Assembly: GCA_009760855.2 (NCBI GenBank)
Contig: WPIO01000097.1
Location: forward strand, 186,001 to 250,000
Source of the DNA: Cristatella mucedo
Lineage: Eukaryota > Bryozoa > Phylactolaemata > Cristatellidae
Reading direction: 5' to 3'
DNA: 64,000 nt
Part shown: positions 33,671 to 44,335 of the stretch, piece by piece
Position numbering within the stretch: the first letter of the stretch is position 1
Layout of the letters: each line of letters starts with the position of its first letter
Notes under the pieces: model-generated
The model's database searches: none
Seen by the model: only the letters and a program-made list of their open reading frames with translations
What the model was told of the DNA's origin: nothing
Position numbers and translations under genes: made by a program

Positions 33671-34535
33671 ACCTCTAAACGTGGCAAATACTTTGCCTAA
33701 GCAAAAGTACCAAGATAAATCGCACGATATTTGCTTTTTTTAAATAGACAAGAACAAAAAAGGTCTACAATTTCACTCTTAAAATTGCAAGGAAATTGTT
33801 TAATCCTGCTTGAAGACAAAGTCCGCGAAGATCTTTCCTCAATATAGCGATTCACTTAAAGTTGAACAGTTTTCTTATTATTCAGGCTGAAGTTTTTTAC
33901 AGGTCTGAAGTCAAATCGAAGTCCATTGAGCAGTTGGCCGAGGAGCCAATTGCCAGAAAATCAATCAAAACTGACGACATGAAACTTTGATGCTTTTAAT
34001 GTCACTCAAGACTATGAAGATAGTAGTACTACAGAGCTGTTAGGATATGGGGCTTATCTTTGTGCTGGCGCTTTGGATACGTTTTGGCAAATTAAGTTAA
34101 TTTTACCTAAGATTGAGAGACAATTCAGATGATGCAATATTAGTTTCATGAAAGCAAGGTTAGAGCCACTAGCCTTAATCAAGCAGATAGTTAACCAGCT
34201 CAGACTGGCAGAATAATGAAAACGTCCAGCCCGGATGCTTTGAACAGTTAATCAATTCAGGAAGAAAGGTCCAGAATAAGAAATACTGCAGAACCGTACA
34301 TTATTGAAGAACACTTGTACCTGCCTTCTATAAGAGCATCTTCTTTTTAGATTACCATTAAGAGAATAGATTTAGCACACAATTACCGACAGAACACATG
34401 TCATTACGATTATTGGCTAACAAATCAAATAGATATATACATAGCGGTTCAGCCCTCAGTAGACATTAAGTAATTACATTCGGATGCATCAACAGCAGCA
34501 ACGGTGCTTTGCTTTAGATCTATGGCGATTGTTCC

Positions 34536-35127
34536 TCACTCGAGCAAGATCAGCCAAGCGACTTGGCGCGCTGTAATAGTGAGAGCTAAGAGAGCTAAGA
34601 GCTCTCTGACTTTCTCCCGCTGCCAGTCTAGTGGACTTCTTCGTTTACAGCCGGACGCATTCGCTAGCACTTTGTGAAAGCGTTCTGCTCTGCATTGCAA
34701 GCGGCGAAATGATGCAAGCGCCGTGACGTTTCCCGCCCACCGCAATCCAAGAAGCATTCACACCTCCAGCTTTCTTTGCGAAAAACATGAGCCGCCTGAT
34801 GCGGCTGAGGCTGCTGCCCGGAAGCGCCAAGGCCAAGGTGCATGAGGGCGGGCACTGTGAACAAGAAGGTTCAATCAGGCCACGAATTAAAAAAGCAGAA
34901 ACACTTCTAGATAGCAGCCTAAAGAATGATTCACTCGCACGCGAACAGGCAGAGCTCATGGTCTGGCTGTGCGAAGGTTCAGCTTCCGATGTCCCAGCAC
35001 AGGTGCTCTACTGCGGGCCGCTCGCTGGGCAGACAGCTCTGGCTTCCCGTTGCTCGGCGGTGTCTCGTCGAAGCCCGGAGCGGAAGCGGCGGCCTTCAGC
35101 ACTTCCGAAGATCTGGAAAATTGCCGA
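34536..35127. other. GC-rich stretch downstream of the peptide-precursor candidate
   Basis: Overlapping short ORFs on both strands (for example 34,787-35,164 plus and 34,959-34,645 minus) have no recognised domains. This stretch may hold the 3' end of the minus-strand candidate gene. Confidence 0.3.
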
Positions 35128-35820
35128 TTACCCGAGAAGCACGCGAATGCAGAGTCTAAAATAAAGCAGCGACGGGCTGTTGATGTCGTCTGAGGATAAG
35201 CATTGGCGTCTGCACTGCGAGTACGTAAAAGGAGGTATGAACTGCAGCTGCGTAGTGCAGCCAATGCAGATGCTGTTGCAGTCGTGTAGTTGCCGTTTGT
35301 AGCGACCCGAATCCGAGCGTTTACTGCCCAGCACCAACGCACGTACTACGAACGGCAGTCGATCGTCAGCGCCGGTGGCAATGCCGCCAGGGGCAGACCG
35401 CACCGACGGCGGCGATGCTGGGTTGATCGTCGGAAGAGGAGAAGGAGGGGAGGTCGTTTTCCCGGCGTTGAAATCCGTCTCCAATTTCCCAGATGCCGTG
35501 ACGGTGGCGATGTATTCAGCAATCGGAGGGCAGTCGTCGCCTCGAATTGTGGCCGACCGCCGGCGCTCGCTATCGCCGCCATCATGCTGCCGTCGCGGAA
35601 GCGACGAATCCGAGTGGGGCACGACGGTACCGCTTCGCGGCAACGGCACGCAACCAGCCGAAACGGAAGCGGGCGCAGCAGAGACGCCCGTAGAAGACGC
35701 ATCGAGACCGCTGCTCGCCACGGAATGCATTTCGCTTGCAGTCGACGGCGCCGGCAGCTGGCAGACGAGCGAGGCGCCAAGGGCGCACCGCAGTGCGGCT
35801 GTCAAAAGCATGGCGCGCAT
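35128..35820 (-). CDS. Candidate secreted peptide precursor with six-cysteine C-terminus
   Basis: From ATG 35820-35818 the 230-residue frame begins MRAMLLTAALRCALGASLV, a plausible but imperfect signal peptide with one Arg inside. A long Ser/Ala/Pro-rich propeptide follows. Near the end GSKR and GRYKR give two Lys-Arg sites nine residues apart. After the second comes QLHDCNSICIGC, then FTYSQCRRQC and a last Cys, with spacing C-x3-C-x2-C-x14-C-x3-C-x16-C. Eclosion hormones have C-x3-C-x2-C-x12-C-x3-C-x10-C, so a related helical disulfide peptide is possible. The N-terminal Gln could become pyroglutamate. CTATAAA lies about 100 bases upstream. The stop at 35130-35128 overlaps GGGTAATC, a weak splice donor, so the true C-terminus may differ. 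Overlapping GC-rich frames on the other strand could make this a chance ORF. Confidence 0.35.
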   Translation of the reverse strand: MRAMLLTAALRCALGASLVCQLPAPSTASEMHSVASSGLDASSTGVSAAPASVSAGCVPLPRSGTVVPHSDSSLPRRQHDGGDSERRRSATIRGDDCPPIAEYIATVTASGKLETDFNAGKTTSPPSPLPTINPASPPSVRSAPGGIATGADDRLPFVVRALVLGSKRSDSGRYKRQLHDCNSICIGCTTQLQFIPPFTYSQCRRQCLSSDDINSPSLLYFRLCIRVLLG

Positions 35821-35918
35821 TGTACAGCCGCGCACGCAGTCGCTAGCTAGTCAGCAAATGTCTGACTTTCTGATCGACCGCGTGTATGCAACCGCGAAGA
35901 CGATTCACGAAACGCATT

Positions 35919-36310
35919 TATAGCTGATAGGCCGACGGCTCTCGGCCGGTGCCCACCCTGAGCGATGTTGAGATCAAGGGAAATGCAATTGGCCAATTTA
36001 TTGCTTAGATATTCGTAGCGTATGCACCGGGCGGTGTTTATGGCCTATTTATTCACGGTGTGGACAGTTTGTGGCCCTGCGGAGTTTAGAGCGCTGGTGC
36101 GGGTTTATGGGTGATTCCATTTTTACGGCGGCGATGATTCACAAGGGTGAGTCACTGCCCCACAGAGGCGTGGGGCAATCGTGACTAGGACGCCAGGCAG
36201 TTTGGTTGCGTGCCGGCGGGCTGCCTGCGTCTATGCGAAAATAAACACGCCGAAGCTCGCTACGGTGCTTTCGTTTGTCTGTGCGTTTGCACCGTTCGTA
36301 TTCAGTGGAA
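35919..36310 (+). mobile_element. 5' LTR of the Gypsy-like element
   Basis: The start TATAGCTGATAGGCCGACGG matches TGTAGTTGATTAGCCGACTGG at 41,927, and the body shares GGCTCTCGGCC.GTGCC, GAGATCAAGGG and GTGACTAGGAC.CC.GCAG with the split second LTR. AATAAA lies at 36,240-36,245. The 3' limit is approximate because the second LTR is diverged there. Confidence 0.65.
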
Positions 36311-36619
36311 GTTAATTTGGCAAGCATGAATCAGACGATGATGAAGTTCAGCGAAGCTTACGCCCATTTTTACGGAAGAGGAGATTTAGCTGCATGGATT
36401 GTGTAGGATTTGCATTGTGGAGGTTGTGCCGTGGGGCTGCAGAATGTTACAGCCTTAGCAAAGTTATTGCTGCTGTACGTGTTACAAGAGGCATCTTCGG
36501 CGTATATCTGGGACTGAGTGAGGAGGGCAAAGTGGAATAGCTCAAGTTAAAAAGAGCACTGACCGCGGCGTTTTAGCTTGGTGGCTTGCGTACGTACGAC
36601 GAGCTTTCACGCTGAAAGC

Positions 36620-37080
36620 TGCGTGCCAGCAAGACCGCCATACACGGCGATCTTCAGAAGCCTACATTACTGGCGACGCCTGAAGCTAATTTCGCGACCG
36701 CCGTTTTCAAAGAATGGCAAACGTGTGCTTTAGTTGTCCGGCTGCCAGGTGCAGTTGAAACGCAGCTAAAGGCAGAGTGCAACTCATCGACAATGACTCT
36801 TGCAGTAGTAGTTGGGCGGCCGAGATACATTGTTGCCGCTGACGTTTGTTTGATGAGCGCTGAGCGAGTGACGCGCGACGTGGTGGACATGTACCGCGTC
36901 GCGTCGAGGTCTGTCATTCGCTTTCTGTATAAAGAACCGGAAGTTGTTGTAAGGAACTTCACACACCGCTTGCAGCGAAGGAGATTCATTCAGTGATTTC
37001 GGTGCGGCGGGGGCACTTAGCGTCTGCATGTTCGAGTGATGCGATCTCCACAGTGCACTGAAAAAATACGAGAAAAGGGG
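36620..37080 (+). pseudogene. gag-like region with broken zinc knuckle
   Basis: A plus frame ending at TGA 36,994 runs through KEWQTCALVVRLPG and RPRYIVAADVCLM to RRRFIQ. The stop sits where the first Cys of a CCHC knuckle is expected, and FRCGGGTLSVCMFE follows directly. This resembles the CxRCGG.H....C.F knuckle common in this Gypsy group. The first Cys and the His are lost. The remainder to about 37,400 gives no clear protease. Confidence 0.4.
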
Positions 37081-37639
37081 GAGCGTGAATCACTGGGCTA
37101 CGGCGCATCCCCCGAGGAAGTCGTGACTGACCCTGCATAAGGTTTGTTGTGAGCGGGCGTTCGGCGCAGGCTCTCGTCGACACCAGCTTCTCGCGTTCAT
37201 TATATCCCAGAAACTAAGCGATGCTTCGCTACTTGTGCCTCTTAGCTAGCCAGTCATAATGGTGAACGATACGAAAACTGCATGCAGCTATATGTGCAGT
37301 CTGGATGTCCATGTTCGTGGACACACTGGTACATGTGAGCTGCTTCGTGGCTGACGTCCTGCCGCTATTATTTACTGCTCGGCCTGGTCGCCACACGGTC
37401 TTGAGGTGTGCAAGTCAGCGCCGACGGGAGAGAGCGTGGAGTTTAGCAGTGAGACGAACTGCGTAGTGGTTGCTGAGCAGCCGACTGAGTCGATGAATGC
37501 TGGTGTGAACCTGTCGGTTACCGATAAGGATTTCTCCACGACACTTGCTAACGGTGCGTGGACGGTGTCGTGACTATAGAAAGATGGCGCGAACTACCCC
37601 ACTCTAGTGAACCGGATAGCTTCGCACCGCATTGCCCCG

Positions 37640-38330
37640 TCCTCGAGGTTCATACGAGGCAGAGGTAGAAGAATGGATACAGCTGGGGGCTGGCACCGTA
37701 TACTGGCGATTTCTAAGGTTTCATTCCGATAATAGCGGTAGTCTAGGCAAGGAAGAAGTGAGGCCTGGTGATAGACTACCGAGAGGTAAATCAGTACGTG
37801 TCTAGCCATACCGCGAAAGAAGATGTATGCCGGAAGATGCTGCGTTCCTTGCGGAATATGGGCGATCGCTGTCCTATAAATTATTTGCGAAAGGGGTATG
37901 TGCAAATACATGTTTATCAGTCGCTGTGGCGCTATCAGGCTGTCGAATTCAAGGGAAAATGTTTCTGCTTAACACGATTGGGCTTTGATTTGAACGTAGT
38001 ACCTAAATTAATGTCAGACATTGTAAAAAACACTCTGTCTTTGGAACCACTGGTTCGTCGGTAAAGCGATTCTTTTGTGGACGACATCGTAGTCAATCTC
38101 GATGTCATATCCGCCGACCGAGTAAGGGAACTGCTGTAGCGCTTTAGTCTCAAAGCCAAGTCACCCGAGCAGCTGATTAGCGGTCGCATATTGGGGCTGC
38201 CAGTACGGCGTCACAACAGCTAGCTTGTCTTCGGGCTTGAGGGCTTCGGACGAAACGACAGGTCTTATCGCGGTGGAGTCAATAAGTTACAAGACACGTT
38301 CCTATTGCAGGCTGGTTGCGGGTAGTGTGT
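37640..38330 (+). pseudogene. Gypsy-like reverse transcriptase, broken
   Basis: YEAEVEEWIQLGAG (about 37,650) leads to the open part DYREVNQYVSSHTAKEDVCR, then WRYQAVEFKGKCFCLTRLGF and LNVVPKLM (37,768-38,064). A TAA at 38,062-38,064 precedes SFVDDIVVN, the catalytic box, with FVDD at 38,074-38,085. VISADRVRELL and GRILGL follow with another stop. This order matches RT fingers and palm. The next 150 bases keep traces (AGW.RV....IKRRASRDGWD) known downstream of RT in this group. Confidence 0.75.
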
Positions 38331-38920
38331 AGCTACATAAAGCGAAGAGCCAGCAGAGACGGCTGGGATTGTAGGTCAGTGCAAGCGTCTTAGAGATGTG
38401 GAGGAGGTGCATCGCCAAGTCCTTGCTGAGGACCACGTTACTCGTGTTTGGTAAGCAACCCCTACGACAACCGGGACTCTTTGGTGTGACGCGAGCAGCA
38501 TTGCCGTGGGGTTATGCCAAGAAATCGGCGGTAACGTCAAAGAGGAGGCGTCGTGGGTTTGCAAAGCTGATGACATGTTAACTTTGCAGAGTTGAAGTCA
38601 GTGTCGAAAGGCATCAACATAGCGATAGCAAGGGGGTTGAAGTCTGTTGTCGTTACATATTCCACCACGGTATTCGGCTGGCTCCTGACACTTTTCTCGG
38701 CGTGGAAGCGGGCTTGGAGAAACGTTATCATGTTGATGCCTGACCCTGTTCGGTGAGGCGATTCGAGAATGTGGTTTGGACATATTGTAGTTTGGTGGCA
38801 CAGCAGAGAGCCAGCCGATGTCCAACACCAACAGTTTATTCCCAACGCTCGGAGCCCAAGAGCGCACGGCTCCCCTCGGCCACTACTCTGACACGACTCC
38901 CTTCCTCCACTGCTCCAGTC

Positions 38921-39197
38921 CACCATCTCGCCAATAGCGTGTTACTGGCCAGTGTCCATACCACATCACAGGCGGACCACAGCTGTAAACCGGCAGACCC
39001 AGATGGTGAATCCACCATCTGGCCACCAGCTAGTTACCGGCCTGTGTCCATGCCACATCACAGGCTCATCAGAGGAGCCGGCATACAATACATACATACA
39101 CAGGTACATACGAACTACACGCCCTCTTGACCTTAAGGCCACAAGTCAGGAGCCGACATACAAAATGTACATACATACGTACATACGAAACTACACA
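38921..39197. repeat. Paired direct repeats inside the Gypsy-like element
   Basis: CACCATCTCGCCAATAGCGT at 38,921 recurs as CACCATCTGGCCACCAGCTA at 39,012, each followed by a shared tail ending CCACATCACAGGC (period about 91). A second pair starts AGCCGGCATACAATACATAC (39,077) and AGCCGACATACAAAATGTAC (39,152). These lie between the RT and integrase remnants and interrupt coding sequence, so they probably came from another insertion or local duplication. Confidence 0.7.
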
Positions 39198-39479
39198 TAT
39201 CTCTTTTGTCTTGCTCCGGCGAGTGAGGATGAAAGGGTCTGCCTGGCTCACGTGCACCGTCGATGGTTGAAATCCACCCATACCGATGAGACACCTCAGG
39301 CACGGTTGAAAGAACGTGGCGCCTCCGACATGCGAGGGCTGAATGATTGACGCCCGCGCCTTCAACACCAAGTACCACCTCGGCATTGGTCGAACTCTAA
39401 GCCTTTCTAAACTGCATTTGCAAAAGGCCAAATCCCCAAAAGGTCGAGTCGAGCATGGTGTGATTGTGCTTTCGCTGCA

Positions 39480-39880
39480 GACCCAGTACCAGTAGTCGTG
39501 GAGCAGAGTTGTAAATTTCCGCACCGAACAATTGACACAGGCAGGCGTGCTATGACGTGAAATTTTCGCGATGAGCCATACTTTACCAGTGAATACTGGG
39601 CCATCTTGCTTGCGATCTGGTGGCGACTGCAGGGCGGGAGCGCCAGAGCATTGATCAAAGGGCTGGAGCAAGTATTCCTCGAGCGTGGCCACCCCCGGCT
39701 GCAGTTACTCGACAATGCCTCAAAAATGATCTTAAAATAGCAGATCTTATGTTCGTACGGCTGTGGCATAGGGCGTGACCGTACTTTGTCACTGTGCTTA
39801 TCACCCGTCGGGGCCATCATTGAGCGGCATCGCCGACTATTAAGACCGCAGCTGCGAAAATATCCGAAATGTGGCCTTCA
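39480..39880 (+). pseudogene. Gypsy-like integrase core, broken
   Basis: The plus frame encodes EYWAILLAIWWRLQGGSARA, then KGLEQVFLERGHPRLQLLDN, which fits the second catalytic Asp of a DDE integrase (the usual L.TDN context). CAYHPSG and, after a one-base shift, IIERH and TIKTAAA follow, where the catalytic Glu is expected. A TGA lies near 39,560 and frameshifts near 39,790. It is non-functional. Confidence 0.6.
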
Positions 39881-39889
39881 GATAGGGTA

Positions 39890-40043
39890 CGCTAATTAAG
39901 TCGTTTGCTTTTCGAGACCTTGGTCCTGCCATCGTGATTTCGAATCCTACTCTGGAAAGTTATGTATTGCGGCTGCAAGTGGTGGTGATAGCTTTAGAGG
40001 CTTTTCAGTTGCTATAAAAAATAGGCTGTTGATTCAGCTAATA
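39890..40043 (+). mobile_element. tRNA-derived SINE copy 5, plus orientation
   Basis: CGTGATTTCGAATCCTACT holds a B-box-like core, followed by GGCTGCAAGTGGTGGTGATA and AGGCTGTTGATTCAGCTAAT, the tail shared with the minus-strand copies. The A box region is decayed. Confidence 0.6.
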
Positions 40044-40147
40044 TTTCTTCTCTTTTTACATTCTGGATCCTGCTACCCAGAACGAGAGCACTCCAAGCCA
40101 AGCCGCATGCTCCCCAAAGTACCAGTGAAAACTTCCGCTGGCCCTTC

Positions 40148-40465
40148 TAATAATACTTATACTAATAATTACTTTTTGCTAGGCCCCGGGAACTCAATCT
40201 CTTTTTAGACAATTTACATTTGCTGCAAAGGAAGCATGATCAAATGGTTAGTGGTAGCATGCTCAATGACAACAAGCATTATATGGTTAGAGGTGATATG
40301 TACATGGTCAGCATGCAAATATGGTAGGTGGCAGCATGCACAGTGTCAGAACGCATAAGCCTACAAACGATAAATCATGTGGACTCACTAAATACAGCTA
40401 TACATATATGAGTTTTTAGCTTCCTTTTAAGTTGCGTCAAATCAGCAGATGTCGTGACACCAGTT
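40148..40465 (-). mobile_element. L2 copy I, diverged 3' end
   Basis: An imperfect (AAT)n tail, a hairpin-region variant (GAACTCAATCTCTTTTTAGA) and the 3' UTR stop at TGTCGTGACACCAGTT, where copy J begins with its own tail. Confidence 0.75.
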
Positions 40466-40466
40466 C

Positions 40467-40501
<35 letters not shown>

Positions 40502-41413
40502 CACTTGATAAAGCGCCCTCAGAGAACTCAATCTCTTTCTAGGTGCTTCACATTTGCTGTATAGGGAAGCGTGATTGAATGGTGAGTAATATCATGCTTG
40601 ATAAACATGAATACAATGCTTAGGGGTAACATGCACAGGGTCAGCAAGCAAATGTGGTTAGTGGCAGCATGCAAAGTGTCAGCACGCATAAGCACACGAA
40701 GGACGAATCACAGGGACCCACTAAATGCTGTCCTAATTAAGTTATTTTTAAATGTGGTCAAGTCAGGGGATGCTCTGACGCAAGTTGAATGAGAGTTCCA
40801 TGCTTCGGGAGCATATGAACTAAATGCACGGTCTCCAAATGATTTGAGGTTTGTACGAGGTATTGGTAAACAGTTGGATTACAAAAAGCGGTTGGTACGA
40901 TGCTTGGCCTGGTGGGGGAGTAGATCTAAGAAATAGGCTGGAACCAAAGAATGAAGTGACCTAAAAGTGAGCGACAAAACCTTGAAGTCAATCCTTTGCT
41001 TGACTGGTAGCCAGTGCAGGTCGGCAAGAAGTGGAGTAATGTGGCAACTGCGACGCTCACGACAGACAAGCCTAGCTGCAGAGTTTTGCACCAGCTGCAA
41101 TCGCCTGATCGCACATGCTGGTAGGCCAGTAAGCAGTGAGTTGCAGAAGTCGAGACGGGATGTCACAAATGCATGTACCAACTTAGACGTGGTATCTTTA
41201 TCTAAACAAGCCCGAATTTTAGCAATGTTATGTAGCTGAGAGTAGGCAGACTTGACTGTGGAGCTGATGCGGTCGTCAAATGAAAGCTTACTTTAGAAAA
41301 TTACACCTAGAATTTGTCTAGATTCAACAGGAGATGTGCTGTCAGTGTCGATCGTGAACGTTAGGCTTTCCAATTTGCGAATGACACTTGGTTCGCCTGT
41401 AATCATTAGGTTG
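40466..41413 (-). mobile_element. L2-clade retrotransposon copy J, nested next to copy I
   Basis: A ten-unit (AAT)n tail (40,468-40,500) is followed by the hairpin, the 3' UTR and the RT C-terminal region (VHAFVTSRLDFCNSLLTGLP, SAARLVCRERRSCHI). The N-terminal side becomes more diverged toward 41,413. Its lower divergence than copy I suggests it inserted at the edge of that older copy. Confidence 0.85.
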
Positions 41414-41926
41414 GTGACAATGCTATGCAGCTACGAGAGAGAGATATATTCGCTGGGTCGGGGTCTAGCGAATACTCACTCGTGCTGAGAGTGTTCGTAA
41501 CCCCCGCTGGGCATTGCACAACTCATTATCCCTCTGGCCAGGTAAATTGTTTGGGCAAGGAGTTGGGGTTTAAACTTTCGGGTTGGGCCTAGAGTTGGGA
41601 TTGAAATATACGACTTGCGTTGGTACGTTGCAGAAGTGGGCGCTGTGCCAGAGACAGCAGGTGGTCCGGATGAATCAGTTCCTCGAGCTGCCAAGAATGA
41701 ACAAACCAAAGAGGTGCACCAGCTTGGTTGTACTCGTTCTAGGTGGATTGTGCAACAGCTAGCTCGGCTCGCTGATTTCTTTCTTTAGTGACTGACGGCA
41801 GGTGATATCTGTTGCATGCAGTGAAAAAGTGTACAGTAATGCTGTGTCTTGCTTTACTAGACGTGCTTTGCTGTTTTATGTTTATTGCTGCCCAATTTGA
41901 TATGCAATCCTAAGATCATGGGAGTA
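41414..41926. other. No recognisable feature
   Basis: Presumably Gypsy internal or 3' sequence before the second LTR. No domain is visible. Confidence 0.4.
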
Positions 41927-42061
41927 TGTAGTTGATTAGCCGACTGGCTCTCGGCCAGTGCCTCTCCAACTGCCACCGTGAGATCAAGGGGACATGTGGC
42001 TAATTGATTGCTTAGCTATTCGTAGTGTATTGGCCAGTGGCATATATCGTCAGGCAAATGG
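41927..42061 (+). mobile_element. 3' LTR of the Gypsy-like element, left part
   Basis: TGTAGTTGATTAGCCGACTG through CTATTCGTAGTGTATTGGCC is homologous to the 5' LTR start. The LTR is cut here by the F2 retroelement insertion. Confidence 0.65.
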
Positions 42062-43165
42062 AATGGGTTATCACTTTTATGTTGACGATGCGCCGTTTTA
42101 TTTATCATTTAAACCTTCGAAATCTGCTGCAGCAACTCATAAACTTAATGCTTGCCTTGCCAACATTTGATCCTGGATGTAAGCAATTTAACTTAAACTA
42201 AACGACAATAAAACTGAGCTGCTGCTCATAGGACACTCTAAGCGTATGGCTGGACTAGAATACTTTGCTCTTCTAATAGGTGATGCTGCTGTGTGACAGT
42301 CACAATGTGCTCAGAATGTAGGCGTCGTATTAGATAGCTGCCCAAATTGGAAAAGTTTTGTTCGGAAGACTGCTTCCACAGCTAGCCATCAACAGATCAT
42401 TATTTATATTATCATTATCATATATTTATCTAAGATTAGAAACTGTCTTTTACGGTGGCTTGCAAAAAATTCAACTAGCTCCTTAGTTCTCTCTCGGCTA
42501 GATTATTGTCATTTCCTTTTGGCTAGGCTACCGAGCAAAGCCACTAGGCTACTACAAATGGCTATAAATATGGCTGCAAGGCTAGTTTGAAAAACCCCGA
42601 GGTTTGATCATGAATCTCCTAAGCTAAAAGAGCTAGGATGGCTGCCAGTTGATCAATGGATACAGAACCAAGTTCTTACGGTGACCCACAAAGCCTTCCG
42701 TGGCTTGGATCCTCCATACCTAGCTAAACTGCTTCACCAGTTTCAGCCTAATCGTGCCCCAGGTCCTATATGGATAATCAAATAGCTGTTCAATTCCTTC
42801 TCTTGAAGGTCGTTGGCAACAGAAGCTTTTGCTCTACAGGTCCTAGACCATGGTATTCACTTCTGCGATTTTTATGCAAAGACAACTACTCTGCTGCTGC
42901 TGACTATGGCACATACTTTCCAGGCGTCCTGCGCTGCTACTTTCATGCTACTCTCTACCGCAACTACTCTCACGACTCAGCTGTGCATATCACTTTCACT
43001 TTGTTAAATGAGAGGAAGTCTGTTTGCTACCAAATGAGTACCTTAGGAGTACCTTATGAGTACCAATCAACTTAGGCTGTGACTGAGCTACACAAAACTC
43101 TCCTGGGTAGCACCCACATGGTCTTTTAATCTTTGTGAAGTAACAGATAAAGAATCGTTACAAAG
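42062..43165 (+). mobile_element. F2 non-LTR retrotransposon inside the 3' LTR
   Basis: This is the longest F2 copy. It retains YHFYVDDAPFYLSF (catalytic Y-x-D-D), LKLNDNKTELLLIG, MAINMAARLV and LGWLPVDQWIQNQVLTVTHK, with stops throughout, for example near 42,170. The 3' end reads AAGTAACAGATAAAGAATCG. It separates the two halves of the Gypsy 3' LTR and so is younger than the Gypsy element. Confidence 0.75.
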
Positions 43166-43375
43166 TATTTATGGCCTTATCGTGATCAGTATATGGCCTA
43201 GTTTTCTGGTTACGGCCAATTAATCGACCTGAGTTTATGGCACTGCTGCAGGTTTGTGAATTTCATGATGGTTTATGACGGTGAGACACGGCCTGCCGAG
43301 GCATAGATAGTTGTGACTAGGACACCTGCAGGGCAGTCTGACCGTGTGCAATTTCTCACGCAGAGCTAAAGTACA
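43166..43375 (+). mobile_element. 3' LTR of the Gypsy-like element, right part
   Basis: TATTTATGGCC, GAGTTTATGGCACTGCTGC and GTTGTGACTAGGACACCTGC correspond to the middle and end of the 5' LTR. The terminal AATAAA region is decayed. Confidence 0.55.
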
Positions 43376-43510
43376 AGAGAAGGGATCCACCGTATGCGAT
43401 CAGTCTTCGGGAATCTGCTATTGTTATTTTCCTTGATCTCTGGGTGGCTGCACGCATTCGTTGATACGTGGCTCGCCCTGAGCTAAAGTACAAGAGAAGC
43501 GATCGACCGT
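43363..43510. repeat. Direct duplication of about 33 bp, 115 bases apart
   Basis: GAGCTAAAGTACAAGAGAAG occurs near 43,366 and 43,480, followed by GGATCCACCG and CGATCGACCG respectively. Confidence 0.85.
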
Positions 43511-44149
43511 GTAGTGACCCCAACAGAGAGGGACGCTGCCATGCCACAATGGTCAATTTTCTGAATGTACTTACTTTTCTCACTGAGCTTATTGGTTGAC
43601 TTCGCTCAGGTGACTGATTGTTTACTGGAGAAAATAAACTAGCGAGGACTGCTAAGCTCAAGCTTGAGCAAGCGTATCCCAGGTCAGAACAGACAGCTCA
43701 TTGACTAGCGTAGTGAAATAATAGACGTAAAAATCCTTGTATGCTTTTGCGTCGACCGTTAGCCGGCTCCTTAACTGCACCAATGTTAGCACCTTACCAA
43801 AAATCCTCATCATGATCAGGGAGATCTTTTCCCTTCATTTATTGGCCTGCAAGAAAGGTAATTCAGTCATTCAGACATCTCTATACCCACAGTTTCCAAT
43901 CTTCGATACATTGATTTGCTATAGTCTTTCGTAAGTACATTAGAAAATAGGTTCTTAGACTTAGTTCGTGACCCGACGTATTACACAAAGGTTCTTATGT
44001 TTGGCCATTCACTTAGGAAGGCCACAAGGAGCATATCAGCAACTTACATTTGGTCTCTATTTTGATTCCTGTATAAGACATTGGAAGGAATATTGGCAGA
44101 GCCACTATATTCTTCTATCCCCACCTTCAAATTAAGCAAATAACCCCCA
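43511..44149. other. No recognisable feature
   Basis: No supported gene or repeat. Confidence 0.5.
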
Positions 44150-44335
44150 GTCAGATTTTAGAGATAGTCACATCATGCAAGTGTATGACGACCTTCTCAG
44201 GAATGCCGACACAGGTAAAATCTCTCTGCTAGCTCTGCCGAATCTCTTAGAAGCTTTTGACGCCATTGACCGTCAAGTGCTTTTTTAGGGCTTATTATCT
44301 AGCTGGCACAGAACTGCAATCGTTTAGGTGCTATT
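44150..44335 (+). mobile_element. L2 RT fragment (motif A region)
   Basis: The plus strand encodes MQVYDDLLRNADTGKISLLA, then EAFDAIDRQVLF, aligning with LLRVYNNLPRSADMSRVSLL and SAAFDTIDHKVLL of the best copy. Confidence 0.7.

Larger units (their letters stand above)
31073..34535. other. Unassigned stretch with simple repeats
   Basis: The part at 31,200-32,400 is GC-rich and has several short ORFs on both strands without recognised domains. Purine-rich GAGA runs lie at 32,484-32,560. From 32,600 to 34,500 I see only simple repeats at 33,340-33,430 and 33,638-33,667. Confidence 0.4.
35919..43375 (+). mobile_element. Degenerate Gypsy-like LTR retrotransposon with nested insertions
   Basis: Two diverged LTRs in the same orientation bracket remnants of a zinc knuckle, RT and integrase in the standard gag-pol order. 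Subtracting the two L2 copies (40,148-41,413) and the F2 copy (42,062-43,165) leaves about 5.1 kb, normal for a Gypsy element. The reading frames carry many stops, so the element is dead. The RT segment (YCLTRLGF-type box) belongs to a Gypsy group widespread in invertebrates, judged from memory. Confidence 0.65.

Noticed and set aside
35290-35923. Plus-strand ORFs of 186 and 182 residues opposite the peptide-precursor candidate
   Set aside because: They are Arg-rich or compositionally biased shadows of a GC-rich region with no domain, signal peptide or upstream promoter motif.
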